Assembly: GCA_033439295.1 (NCBI GenBank)
Contig: JAVTLE010000014.1
Coordinates: 3,038,001 to 3,102,000, forward strand
Source of the DNA: Deuterostichococcus epilithicus
Lineage: Eukaryota; Chlorophyta; Trebouxiophyceae; Prasiolales; Stichococcaceae
DNA: 64,000 nt
Direction of reading: 5' to 3'
In this document: positions 37,003 through 48,798 of the stretch, piece after piece
Numbering within the stretch: the first letter of the stretch is position 1
Layout of the letters: every line of letters begins with the position of its first letter
Program-made: the position numbers and the translations under genes
Notes under the pieces: generated by a model
What the model was told of the DNA's origin: nothing
Seen by the model: the letters and a program-made list of their open reading frames with translations, nothing else
Database searches by the model: none

Positions 37003-39308
37003 TCAGCGGTCAAGACCGTGCACAGCACCTGCCAGCAGCGCGAAGGCGAGCGGCTGCCGCGCGACGTCCGAGACGCCGCCGCCCGACGCCACGACAAAGG
37101 CCAGGGGGAGGGCCGCCAGCAGCGAGGCAGGGAGCGACAGGTCGACGAGGCTGGCGACCAGCCGCTCGTCCAGCCGGAAGTCGTGCGCAAACTCCAGGCA
37201 CTCGTGCGCCACCGGGCCTGGGGAAAGATGATTTGCTGACCGAAACGAAGAACAAGATATGTCAAATCGGAAAATGCAACCGAGTTATTGAAAAGGCCTC
37301 GCAATCAATTCCCTCATGATTGCCAATTTCAACACATGTTCTCTTTTCCCTGTGCGGTCAGCAGGCGTGCGTTATTGCCGTCTGGAATCACACAGGAGGC
37401 GGCCTTAGCATCCAGGTCAGCCACAGCCCCACCTGTCAGGAAGAGGACCAGCACGACGACCAGCGGCAGCCAGGCCAGCGGCGCCACGAGCGCGGCGGCC
37501 GCACCAGCCAGCAGCCCCGGCAGCAGCCGCGCGGCCAGGTCAGCCNCTGCGTCCCGCAGCTGGTGCAGCGGNGGCAGGGACGGCTTCCAGGCGGCGCCGG
37601 CCGTGATCAGCGCCAGCGGCAGGTGCGCCGCCGCCAGCGAGGGAGCAACCGCCGCAAGCGTCGGCGGCAGCGGCACGGCCGCNGCGGCGGCGGCGGCGCC
37701 CGCCACCGCCGCCCAGAAGGGCACGCCGGTCGTCAGCAGCTGCACCGCATCCGACAACCGGCCGCCGCCCACCTGCGCACCGAACGAGGCGCAGGTCGGA
37801 CTGTGAAGCAGGAGCATCCACCTTAGCAGTTTGAGGCTGTCACATTGGTGCAGTGAAATCAGCACGATACAACATGTGGGCGCTCCACGATGAGGCAGTC
37901 GCAGCATGCTGAGGCAGCTCAAAAAAAAAATGGCAGCCAGTGACGCACCTTCACTTGGCGAGCAGTCTGCGCGGCCCTGTCGGCGGCCTGCACCGCCGTG
38001 GCGCACTGCGCCAGGTCCAGCGCCTCTGCCATGGCGCCGGCACGCCACCGCCCCGCCGTCAGCTTGCCGGACTTGAAGACGCGCACGCCGATGCCCTCCG
38101 CGACGCCGCCTCGCCACTCGCCCTAGATCCAGCAGTGTGCACATCGCCATCAGCGACGCTGCAACTGCAGCATGCCTTCTGATCTGCAAGCAAACGACCC
38201 AGGAAGGAAATGGCAGACAACATCTCTCAAACCTCTCCGCACCTTGTAAAGGCCGCCCTTAGGGTAGTAGTAGATGCCGAAGCCGTCCTTCCGGTTGTGC
38301 TTCCACTCGCCCTCATACCGCGCCTTGCTCGGATACTTGTAGGTGCCCAGGCCCGACTTGTCCATTCCGTCCCACTCACCCCTGGACTCACGTGTGGCGG
38401 TGCAGCGTCAGGTGTCAGCGATCAGCAGCGCAGGGACAAGGGCGAGCAGCTGCTTGTCTGGCAGACAAACGGCTCGAGAAGCCCGAGGTATCAGAATGGA
38501 CACCGAGAAAGCGTGCCTGTAGGTGCCGCCATCTGTGTGCCGAAACCGCTCTGGGAATGCCGCGCCCGCGCTGCCGAACGACAGGTAGGACACGACAGAC
38601 ACTGCAGAAGCATGAGACGGCGTCGCTAGAGACGTGCAGCCAGAATGGCAGGCAGCAGACCACGATGGTGTTTGCACAGGGCACAGCATGCGGCCACTGG
38701 CGGGAATGTCATGAGCTCACCGGCGACGCAGTTTGCAATGCTCACTATCACAGCGCACTGCAGCCCAGCCGCGCCCAGGGCCGCGTGCGCAAAGGCGAAC
38801 GGCAGCGCATGTGCTGCTGTGCCGATCGAGCAGCCCAGCAGCGGGGCTCGCTCCCGCACCTTGCGCCGCCCGAATGCCAGCCTGCAAATGCATGGCAGCA
38901 TCACGACCACAGCCGGACATCGTGCAGCCACGATGCAACGAGTCTGCTGGCAAAATAACTCACCAGCTGGTTGCGGCGGTCACTGCCACGCCCAGTAATC
39001 CGGCAGCTACCGCTGTGCCAGCCGCTCGTGCGTCAAATAGCGCTTGCTTCTGTGCGACCAATATCAGGGACGGCAGCGTCGCGTACTTGATCAGCCCTCC
39101 CGCTACCTGCTTTCCAAAAATGGTTATTGACAAGATCCACAGGGAACAGCTCACCACTCGACGAGCAGCCTGTCAACGCAGATGTCACTCATGCCTGTGT
39201 GTCGCTGTCGTGGATCAGACCGCTTCGGCGCAGCAGCTGCCCCACCACCAGGTAGGCTCCGCAGGCTCCGAGATCGACGGCCATGTCGGTTGGCAGCAGC
39301 AACTGCAT
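37003..39308 (-). CDS. AEC-type membrane transporter with MORN repeats in its central loop
   Basis: The Auxin Efflux Carrier family has 5 + 5 membrane helices around a central loop. The first half here is MQLLLPTDMAVDLGACGAYL plus GQLLRRSGLIHDSDTQ (exon 39308-39195), VAGGLIKYATLPSLILVAQK (39106-38964) and RAPLLGCSIGTAAHALPFAF (about 38884-38721). The loop has exons 38550-38517, 38381-38243 and 38122-37949 encoding about three MORN repeats (GGTYRGEW, ARYEGEWKHNRKDGFGIYYY, GGLYKGEWRGGVAEGIG) and a short helix. The second half (37772 down to about 37390, then 37217-37003) has VPFWAAVAGAA, VPLPPTLAAVAPSLAAAHLP, LALITAGAAW and LDERLVASLVDLSLPASLLA. Every junction examined agrees in phase. Two of the introns need GC rather than GT donors. 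MORN repeats usually bind phospholipid or partner proteins, so the loop may regulate or localise the carrier. The substrate is unknown. Single Ns lie at 37.55, 37.57 and 37.68 kb. Confidence 0.75.
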
Positions 39309-39675
39309 CCGTGCAGCGCGAGCCAAACCATGCCTCTTCCTCGTGGGGCATGTAAAGTCCGCCCCCGCATGCACTGCGTGCTGCTCGCAATGCAGCCCTG
39401 GACACGCGCATGAGTGCTAAAACGGAGGGTGCTGCAGCATCTTCATTCAAGGACACCCACCACTGCCGATGATGGTCGGCACTTGTAAGCGGCAATAGAG
39501 GCCAGCAGTGATTTCACCGCTTGGCGGCTGGGGCGTGCAGAGGGTCGAGCTTTGGCGCATCATTGCTTGCAGCTGGGTTTTGCCCATAAATAGCACCGAG
39601 CTGGTGCCAAGATACATGACTGGTTTGACGTTACAGAAATAGTGTCCCTCAAAACGCAAAGGCGCGTCCTGTCAA
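39309..39675. other. Spacer between AEC-MORN and plastid-type protein genes
   Basis: It lies upstream of the AEC-MORN start, with both flanking genes on the minus strand. A minus-strand frame (39659-39447) is open but has no recognisable content and no phased connection to either gene. Confidence 0.4.
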
Positions 39676-40283
39676 TCATTCGTTGGGCGGCGAGAGCAGG
39701 TCGTTTGTCAGCGTGTATAAGCCGAGCGCGGGCCCCACAAATCGGAAGAGCACCCATGCGACGCCCAGAACGATGCACGCCTGCAGCGCCAGCTTGTTGC
39801 TCCAGAACAGGAAGCCGCGCTCACCAGCCCACAGCTGCCACCCCTTCTCGAGGACGCCCATCTGCTCCCACCCCTGCGGGAACAACTCGCCCTCCCGCCA
39901 CTGCCCCTTCCGCACAACCTGCAGGCAGGCAGACACTCTAAAATGCCTGCGGCGGTTTTCTCATATTCGAGGTGACGTCAGACGATCAGCCTATGGCAGT
40001 CACTGCCTGTTCAGGCCTGCAGTGCAGCCGCCGTGCAGTGTATTCTGCAGTTAAAGTCCGCCATCACAGGCGGCGAACGCGCCTCTTTGGGTTCCCGTCG
40101 CTGTGGTCGCGGTGCCGGCTTTCCGCTCCTGGTCAGCTTCTCCAGAGCCGCGATGCGGGCCTCCTCCTTGCTTACATCATCCTGCTGCGGCATGCCCTGC
40201 TCCTCTGCTCGCACCACCACAGGCCGCCGGCTCGGGCCTGCATGGCGGCGATGCAATGGGGATGCACGTCTGGAAGGCGTCAT
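39676..40283 (-). CDS. Small plastid-type membrane protein, unknown function
   Basis: Two exons. The first starts at ATG 40283 (MTPSRRASPLHRRHAG), with an alternative ATG nine codons upstream at 40310. It is rich in Arg, Ser and Ala, then reads VVVRAEEQGM, a typical chloroplast transit-peptide cleavage context. A coiled, charged stretch (SKEEARIAALEKLTRSG) and a Pro/Arg-rich patch follow. A donor after SPP joins in phase 0 to the second exon, which begins VVRKGQWREGELFPQGWEQM. It then has GERGFLFWSNK, one membrane helix (ALQACIVLGVAWVLFRFVG) and a C-terminus LYTLTNDLLSPPNE with the stop at 39676. The product is about 150 residues. It looks like a conserved green-lineage thylakoid or envelope protein, but a family name cannot be given. 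Confidence 0.65.
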
Positions 40284-41380
40284 GGCCGGCTCGTGTGCAG
40301 ATTGTTGCACGATGATGCAATGAGCTTCTCATAGCAGCCCCTCTATATGATGTTGCATGCACAAATGCGGGAAATGGCCGCGCGCACTAGCATGATGTGC
40401 CTGCCTACCTGCAGCGTGCCGAAATGCTGGTAGTACTGCTCTAACATTGGAGCTGCGTGTAGCTGCATGCAATGCGCAATGGCTGCAAGGTGAACGAGCT
40501 AGACTGGCTGACTGCTGCATTGCAGTCTGCATCGCTGTCAGAAGAGTTGAGGATGTTGTAGCGTAGCGGCGATATGGTGCAGGTGCAGGTCCTTCAAGAC
40601 TTCGAATCAAGGTTGCGCAACTGCCACAACACGAGAAGCAGAAGAGGAGCCTGAATCTTGCTCAGAAATTCTGAGATCTTCAGCCATGCAAGGGTGGGAA
40701 GAAAGACCGAGGGAATGTGCCAACACCAAAGGGTGCCTTGCCCAAGCCAACACAGGCAATCGGCAAGCATTCCAGGTTGCCAACATTCGGCAAACACCCC
40801 CTTGGATCCGGCGTTTGTACCAGATGAATTCGCAGCTAGACTCCAGAGGCAACCTGCGACCCTGCGTCACATCCATTGTGCAACTCCTTTTAGCCGAGCG
40901 GCGCGCCATCTGGGACCGACTAATAAACTGAGGCTTGTGCGGCTCGCCGACTAGGACCGACTGAAAGCTGACGAGTTCAATCACGTGCATGATTCTGACA
41001 TCGACAGCACCCGGCCTGCCCTCATCTAGGGTTTCACGCCGCTCACTGCCGCAAGATGCATGGTCACAAAAAGAATTCACTAACTTTTATGAAGCGACAT
41101 CAGAACCTCCAAATGCAGCTGAAAATGTAATTCGTCGATACTTCGGAAGGATCCCAAATGTATGCCACACCCCGCTGCTACGTAGTTATTGCTGTCTACC
41201 CGCCGCCCGCCACTAAAATGTCGCACCTGCATTATTGCTTCGCTTTGCTGGTACTTGCTGATCACTCTGCTCTTAAGGACATCAATTGAACATGCTTCAT
41301 CATCGCAACGGTACGTGATGAAACTACTCCAGGCACGGAAGGAAAGAAGCCGCCCAGCAGTGGCGTTGCTGCGCTGCCGC
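40284..41380. other. Intergenic region, nothing recognised
   Basis: It lies upstream of the plastid-type protein and downstream of the cellulase (both minus strand). The open frames are AT-richer and lack protein-like composition. It should hold the promoter of the plastid-type protein gene. Confidence 0.4.
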
Positions 41381-44300
41381 TCAAGACCGCCGGTACCAGG
41401 GCAAGAGGCCCAGCTGCTCCAGGTAGGCGATCTGCAACCGACAGCGAAAGACGATAAGATATGCACGAGGTAGGGCGCATGCGACAGGCACACCGGAAGC
41501 ATTGAATTCCGCAGAGCCGCACCTTGTCCCAATCGATATCAATCCAGTTCTTGCCCACGACACCGAGGTTGCCGCCAGAATTTTGCGGCCACGCCCACCT
41601 GTGAACCGCAAGCTTGCAACACTGAAATGAAGCTCTCGTTTCCCAAGGGCAATGATCATCTCAAATCGTGCCAGCTCGCAGCAGGGCCCCGCTAAGGGGT
41701 CGAAGCGCGTACCAGAACCAGCTAGTGATGGCGCTGTGCAGGCCATCGGCGCCGGCACCAGTGTTGTCCATATATGGCACCAAATCCTTCAGCCACTGCA
41801 AGTGGTGACGGCAAGTCGCAATCAGCATGTCAGCAACCCTATCCTCGAGCGATTGCCGACTGGCCCCTGCACACACCAGAGTACTCATCAACGTGCGCCC
41901 TTGCCGAAGCGGATGTGCACACCTGCTTGTCCCGCGGATCCTGTGCGCCGGTGCCGAACTCGCCGTAGATGACGGGAAACACTTGGCAGTCGCCTGCAAA
42001 GGGACAGAAGTATCACTGCAGCGCGGATCTGGGAACTCGTGATGGCCTCCGAGATCTGGGATAGTTTGACAGTCACAGCAGCGGATGAAGGAGACCAGGG
42101 ACTGACCGTTGTGGCAGTAGCCCTTCTTGTTGAGGTAGCCGTGGCTGAGGGAGAGACGCTGGTACAGGCCGTTGGCGGCTGTGTATTGTGAGCTCCCCTG
42201 CGCATCGCAACCCCTCTCAGTCATGGGTGAGTGAGACAGCGCAGATGCGGCAATCCATGCCTGATGCCAATGATGCCACCGGCTCAGCCTCACGTGTATG
42301 CGCGTGGCAAACATCAGCGGGATCGGCAGCAGCGTACCTTACTGATGCTCGGTGGGTACACGTGAATGCCCACAATTACTTGCTTGCGGTACGGCTTGGT
42401 CAGCAGCTGCTGGAAGAAGGGGTTGGGGTCGGAAATCTTCTTTTGCGCAATGGTGGCCGCGTCGGTGATGAGCCCATCGCCCCAGTTGAGGTTGCCGTAA
42501 TTTTGCTGCCCCAGGCCCTCGATCATAAGCACGGACGCTGCACCAGCACATGCCATCAGATGTTCTGAAAACAGTGATTGCAGGTCATCAGCCGGCTGCA
42601 CGTACACAGCAGGTGTGGTAGAATAGCCGGCACGAAGAACAACGTTTCAAAGTGCAGCGCTGGAAGTGAAACACAGACCTGGATTGACGCCAATGATGGC
42701 GTCAAAGGCGGCAAAGTACAGGTCTTTCATGCCGGGGCGACCGTTCTGCGGCTCGAACTTGAGGTTGAAGGCGTCCGGCTCGTTGAGGATGTCGTAGACG
42801 ATGCGGTTGCCGACGGTGGCATCTGCGTTGACGGCCTTGGCAAGGCGTGTCCAGCCCTGCAATGAGCAGGAACAATGCATCAAGATGATTCGCTGCCGCC
42901 TCAGACTCATCCGGGCTACTTGCGACACGTCACCGTCATGCCAGCGGCCGAGCACTGAGGAGTCATTCACACCAGGATGCACGACAGTGCGGGTGCAACC
43001 AAGGTTCACATGGCTGCTGCATACAATCGGACCTGGATCCATGCCGGCGTGTTTGTGATCACTGTCGTGTCGAAGTTGAACTGGTTGTCCTGCACGAGCG
43101 ATGGGAGGCAAGCAGATCAGGGCCAGGGTTCTGATCTGACCTGACTGACCTGACTGATCTGACTGACTGGCGGGAAATCTGACTGAGCTCAGATGCAAGA
43201 CACCTTGCTCAGACGCAATACACATTGTGGCAGGAGGGGGGCGATAGGGTGGATACCAGGAGAATGTAGAAGCCGTTGCGCGCAAGGAACTGGACAACGT
43301 ACACAAAGCGGTTGAGGGTGCTGTCGCTTGGCACATATGAGTTGCAGACGCCCGACGTCCCACCAGTAGGCGGAGATGGCAGCTGAATGGTGATGGGTCC
43401 TGCAGGCCAAACAGTTGTCTTTGTTGGCGAGCACAGACTGCACGGCAGCTGTTTGTAGCAGCAATGATGGGCGCGAACTGTTCGTGTTTGAAGACCACAG
43501 ACGCACATCAAACAGACTAGTCCTAGGGCGGCGCATATCATATCACGTCTAGAGCTCGAGAACATGCTCCGACCTGCAGCTCTTGAGTTGGAAACCGGCG
43601 CGGCTGGCGAGGGCGATGGCTTGGCCGTGGGCTTGGGGTTGGGTAAAGGCGCTGACACGCTGCCCGAGCACCGCCCACAGGTCTTGCGGCAGTAGTTGCC
43701 CTCGACCAGCCAGTCTGCTGAGCACTTGCCCCAGGACTTTTGCTGGGCGCAAGTGTAGCCGGGCGTGGCGACGTCGGTGCAGGAGCCTGCATCAGAGGCG
43801 TCGTCCACAGCGTCAGACACCGGCATGGGGCTCAGCGGCGGGAGGGCTGGCGGCGGGCCTGGTGGCGGCTGGGGAGGGGGGCCCGGCGGCGGATGCGGTG
43901 GCGGCAATGGCGGCGGGCTGACAGGGGGTGGGCTTTGGGGCGGCAGCGGCGGTGGCGGCGGACTGGGAGGAGGTGGCGATGGCAGCGGGCTTGGCGGCGG
44001 CTCTGGGGCAGGCGACGGCGAAGGGAGTCAGAGCGCATTGAGGGCCGCAACAGACTGTTGTCCAGCAAACCCGGCTGGATGTGACTTTCTTTGCTGACAA
44101 CCGCACCCTATCAGGCAGGGCTACTCACTTGCAACAGGTTTTGAAGTGGGCTTGCGTGTGGGCTTGTTCGTAGGCTTAGGCGTCGGCTTGCTCGTAGGCT
44201 TGGGCGTTGGCTTGTTTGTAGGCTTTGGCATGGGGGACACGCCTGCACGCACCATCAACTGCATTGAAACGGCGGCAAAGGGCAAGGCTTGAGGATGCAG

Positions 44301-47300
44301 AGCTTCCAACAAGCCCTCGGTCGAAAAGTAGTGCATGGCAGTGGAATTCGCAGAGTGTTCTGGACTCCGCTGCATGGCGCACCTGTCCGGTCGTTTGAGG
44401 CAACAGCGCAGCGGCCGCAGGTGAGATCGCAGTAGCCGGCCATGAAGGGCTCGCCGCACTTACCGAAGCCCTTCTGCTGGGCGCACGTGTATGCGCCCGG
44501 CACAGGGCGGTCGATGCAGCCTGATGCGGAGGCATGGCAATGCTCAGCCCCGGGAAAACGCAATCAAGGAATGGGTTTTTGGAAGCTCACAGCTAGACGA
44601 GAGGCTTGAGGCTCCCGTCTGGTCTCGAAGGCATCTTCCAATACGGTGTGGAGTCAGCTGACATCAGCAAGCTCCCAATTGGCAGAATTGAAGCAGGGCA
44701 CCTGCTGTAGAGCACCGGCTGCAGGTCTTGTTGCAGAAGCCCTGCATGAAGCCTTGGCTGCACTTGCCCCAGCCCTTCTGCTGCGCGCATGTGTACTGGG
44801 ACGACGGCGGCACATCTGTGCAAGAGCCTGCGCACGCATGCCACGTTTGAGGACCTTTGTTTTGGTCGCGGCTTCACCAACCGTGAGACGACTTTGCATG
44901 TGGCAGCTTGCGATCCCTTCTCGGCTTGAGCAAATAAACCGGAGCCGTTGGTGTGACTGCTTGTGCAAGAAGCGCCGCCCCAGAACATGCTGCTTCATGC
45001 AGACATCTGCTGGCTGCCAAATTCGAGCTGCCAGGTTCGTCGCACCAGAGGCATAGCAGCGGCCGCAGGCTTTGTTACAGAAGCCCTGCATGAAGCCTTC
45101 GCCGCACTTGCCAAAACCCTTCTGCTGGGCGCAGGTGAAATCTTTCGAAGGCGGCACATCTTTGCAGTTCCCTGCGTCAAGCAGCATGTGCGTCAGATGC
45201 AATCCTGCTGGACTTGATGTTGTCTCTTCACGACCGTCCTTGGTCGACACATCGGACCAGAGCGCCTCTTACCTGATGAGGCCTGCAGCAGCCGACGGCC
45301 AGATGGTGGTTTGGTCACACTGTCCAACACCTGAGCATCGGTCGGCAGCTTGCAGTTCGGAATGCACCACCTGCAGCCAGGCGTCGCATTCAGAACCTGC
45401 CACAATTGCATATTGCGATGTGCATCGAACAGCAATTGATGCTGAAATTGCAGTACCGCAGCATACATGCAAGACATGCAACTGTGCAGCAGCATGAGAG
45501 CCACTGAAGCGCAGATAGAACCACATGTCTTCGTGCTTGTTGCACGGCCTGACACAACGCCAGGTCCAGCTGCTCGTGCAGACCCTGAACTGCAGCGCAA
45601 GCCACATGAGCGATCTCACTTGGGGGACAGGTTGAAAAGGTCCGCAAAGCTAAATGGCAGCCTGATGGCGTTGAAGCCAAGCAGGCGGATGCGCTGCGTG
45701 ATGGTGGCCAGGTCGTTCGCTAAGGGGCCGCCGGACGCCCACATACCCTCCAGCATGGTGACGCCGTCCTGTGAGTGCGAGGCTCATTGGCTCGAAAGGA
45801 TGACAGCTTTGGGCAGGCACATATGGCGTCCCAGCTTCGTATGTCGGTGATCAGAGAGATTGCTGCGCATATCAGGCGTCAGGGTCCTGAGCATGGCAGC
45901 TGCAAGTCTGCTGGGTGGGAAATAACTCTCATTGCTATGAGTATGGCAGGTCCTGTCAGGACGCACATCGAAGCCAAACCAGTTGAGGCCTCTGAACTCG
46001 AGGACGTTGCCGTCAACGCCGATGATGTTGCGACCGGAAATGCTGATGGGCGTCTCAGCCCGCTCAGCGCCGCCGCCGCCCAATGCGCCAGCATTGTTGC
46101 TAAAGGCCGCACCGCCAACGTTCACCAGGATGCACTTTTGGCCATTCTGGAAGATTGACTGCGGCACCAGGTCCATGCCTGCTCGCACAGCACAACATCA
46201 CACAACTGTGAGGGAGCATCGAGGCAAGTGACCGTTCAAGAGCACCACAAGAACCATCATCTGCAGATGAATTCGATTGATTTCAGATCAATGCACCATT
46301 GCCATCACATGTCGCCGAGTCGCCGGAAAGGTCGGCTTGTGGAAAACAGCAGCTGACCTGCAGCGGCCTCGACGACGAGGGTGATGGGTACAGAGCTACG
46401 GCCATTGGCGGGCAGGCTGGCGCTGCCGGCGGTTACGGTGCCCTGGATGACGCGCTGCACGGCAACGGTGATGTCCACGTTGAAGGAGTCCAGCAGGCGC
46501 TGGTAGGCTGGGTTCATGACAGTAGTCGTCCACGGCACGGGCACATCCACCGAATCCCTGCGCAGGGGCATGCCGTCTCAGATTTGCACAGTCCTTCCCC
46601 TATGTGCTTCACATTGCCGAGAGGGCGTGAGCCGCCTTCCTCCACGTCGCCACCTTCAGCAGTTCACAGGTGGTCAGCAACATCGTGTCGTGCCATCGGC
46701 AATGAAGTGTGCCTGGTGCCTCCACTTGTGAGGCAATGGCCAGGCCTCCGCACCAGTTAGTGTAGATGAGGTTGAGCACGGCGGCAACATTTCCATCGGA
46801 GGTGTTGAAGGGCGTCCCCAGCTGCACGGTGACCTCGCACTGCGGCACCGTGCCGTCCGACTCCACAATCGACTCTGACGAAGCCGGCAACTCCCTTGGG
46901 TCCTTGCGTTCCGACGGCGTCCAGGGGAAGCCACCAAAGCCGGACTGCACCAGCGCCAGAGAGCCATTTGCAGATTCGAAGCGACCGCCTGAAGTCTCAC
47001 TGCAGTGCTGGCTCGCACAAGTTGACCGAGTCGATGCTGGACCAAAGCGCCCTCTTCGCTGTTGGCTCGACGCTGGGGCACACCTCGAGGCGCTCACCGT
47101 CTGATTGCCCTCGACGATGCTGGAATTGCCAGTGACGCTCGCCAGGAAAGCCTGCTGCACCGGCTGCGGCGCCGTGCTGGTGCCCGACTCAACGCCGGCC
47201 ACACTGAGGCTGTCTTTGATCTCCTGCGCGCCGGACACGTCTGCGGGCGAGGTGCCAAAGGCCACCGGCGGCGGCGGAGCGCTTTGCGTCTGCCCGCTGA

Positions 47301-47361
47301 CGCAGGTAACCGCAGCCATCACCAGCAGTGTAGCCCCGCAGAGCAGGCTCTGGCGCACCAT
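41381..47361 (-). CDS. Secreted GH5 cellulase (endoglucanase) with four Cys-rich modules
   Basis: A secreted beta-1,4-glucanase. A signal peptide starts at ATG 47361 (MVRQSLLCGATLLVMAAVTC) just after a probable 5' UTR splice acceptor. A beta-sandwich-like N-terminal domain follows (CEVTVQLGTPFNTSDG at about 46.8 kb; AYQRLLDSFNVDITVAVQRV at about 46.5 kb). GH5 begins at ISISGRNIIGVDGNVLEFRG and LNWFGFD (46.0 kb), then GFNAIRLPFSFADL (45.65 kb). The domain is then interrupted by three CAQQK modules (about 45170-45055, 44828-44708, 44520-44395), a Lys/Pro/Thr repeat, a long proline-rich linker and a fourth module (about 43790-43670). It resumes at LNRFVYVVQFLARNGFYILL, with NEP acid/base (IVYDILNEP, 42.78 kb), nucleophile in VIYGEFGT (41.97 kb), ITSWFWYA and WPQNSGGNLG. 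The stop is at 41381. Both catalytic glutamates are present. Confidence 0.85.
43670..45170 (-). other. Four CAQQK six-cysteine modules and Pro/Thr linkers within GH5
   Basis: Each module follows C-x-D-x(5-8)-TCAQQK-x-(F/W)GKC-x(6-10)-C-x3-C-x-RC, related to ShKT domains and known from secreted cellulases of volvocine and chlorellacean algae. The linker at 44125-44230 is a tandem KPTNKPTPKPTSKPTPKPT repeat, and 43.81-44.02 kb encodes a nearly pure proline-rich stretch with Ser, Leu and Gly. Such modules are thought to bind polysaccharide, but this is not proven here. Confidence 0.8.
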
Positions 47362-48798
47362 GCTCACAACCTGCAAGACAGAACCAGCGGGGTGTCATTT
47401 GCCACCTCCGCGAGGTCGCGCTCCAGGATTCTGAGTGCATACCGACAACCAACCGCCTGCGATGCTTTATTCTGTATGACTGCGACCAGCGACGGATGAG
47501 ACCGCCCAGCAGGTTGTGCCTTGCTCGTTAGCACGCTTTGTTGCACCTGACCAGGTCGACTGATGACTGTGCAACAGTCGACAGACTGGCTGGTATAAAA
47601 GCGTCAAAGGCTGCATGGAATATAAACTTATGCAAAGGCGAAAATACTTGTAGATGCGAGTCCCATTGTTACGGCTCCATCACAGGCTGAAGCTGCAGCT
47701 GGTGATGCCAAATTATAGCGCACGTGCAGACGGAGCCGGCAAGGACATGCCAAGACACATCTGCATGGGTACGTCGTCCAATATCAGCGTTTCTGAAGTG
47801 AGTGCGTTGCAATAGCGTGCATTCAAAGTTGTATATTGCGCTTCGTTCGGGCGAGCGATGGCTAACGTTGACGCGAAGCGTTGCTGCGGCATGAGTGCTG
47901 CAGGCAGCTGGATATGTTCGTGAGAATATTTTATTTGAAGCTTGATTGCCGTTCTGCAAGAACACCTGCGAAATTTGTCAGCGGACGCCGAGACGGCAGA
48001 GCGTAGTGGTGCCACCAGTCGCTGCGGTCACCAGATCCGTGCGCAAAACAGCCCACGCGTGTCAACAGGCTCACATGTAGCGTCTTTAAACGGTACGATG
48101 CACGTTACAGACGCGGCGCCCCTGGGCTCTGATCAGTTTTGGCAGGGGCGCACGTTGACCGCCTCGCCCCCGTCCAAGGTCCAAGGGGAACGAACAGGCT
48201 TGATTCGCGGAATACTTAGCACGGGCTGCCGCCAGAAATTCCACCTTCAGGAGACGCCGTATTTCAGCGTCTGTCGGATGGACGCCTCCAGTCTCTGAAG
48301 TCTCAGGGGCACACCTCCTTTGCGTGGTCCTGCTTTGCCCCCCTCAGCATGGTTGAGCAGACGAGATCATGTGTCCGCATGGTGCGCTATTTAGGCCTAC
48401 CGCCGCCGCTTGTTCACTGCCAAGCTGCGGAGCACCATTGCCCTTCAACGTTCGAGGTTAGTTTCGAGACACGGATCTCCTCGTACAAGATGAGCCACTG
48501 TAGGTGCATGATGGCTCTCAGACCTGTCAGGCCCCATGAGAGATCGTGTCATCGCACGCACTGAGGCGCAAACCTCTCAAGATTCACATGATGCACGCCA
48601 CAATGTCAATTCGCACCCTTGAAACAATCCACAGCATACACGATCCAATATGTCAGAGAAGGATATCGCGATGAAAGGAGTTGAGGTTGCGGGGAAAGAT
48701 TTGCAATGCTGTCAGCAGTAGGCGGCTCATCGTCTTCCAAGCAATCTAAAGTTGCTGATGGAGCGTGCACGGCTCTGCTCGGCCAGATGTCCGCCGTC
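47362..48798. other. Cellulase promoter and upstream intergenic region
   Basis: It lies between the cellulase start and the 3' end of the SulP gene (both minus). A TCTTGCAG acceptor directly before the cellulase ATG suggests a 5' UTR intron. TATA-like strings near 47593 and 47620 are in the plus orientation and cannot be assigned to the cellulase. Confidence 0.4.

Noticed and set aside
39447-39659. Minus-strand frame starting MRFEGHYFCNVKPV
   Set aside because: No phased link to the AEC-MORN start at 39308 and no recognisable family content.
47585-47635. TATA-like strings (TATAAAAG, TATAAAC)
   Set aside because: They face the plus strand, where no gene follows, so they cannot be assigned to the minus-strand cellulase.
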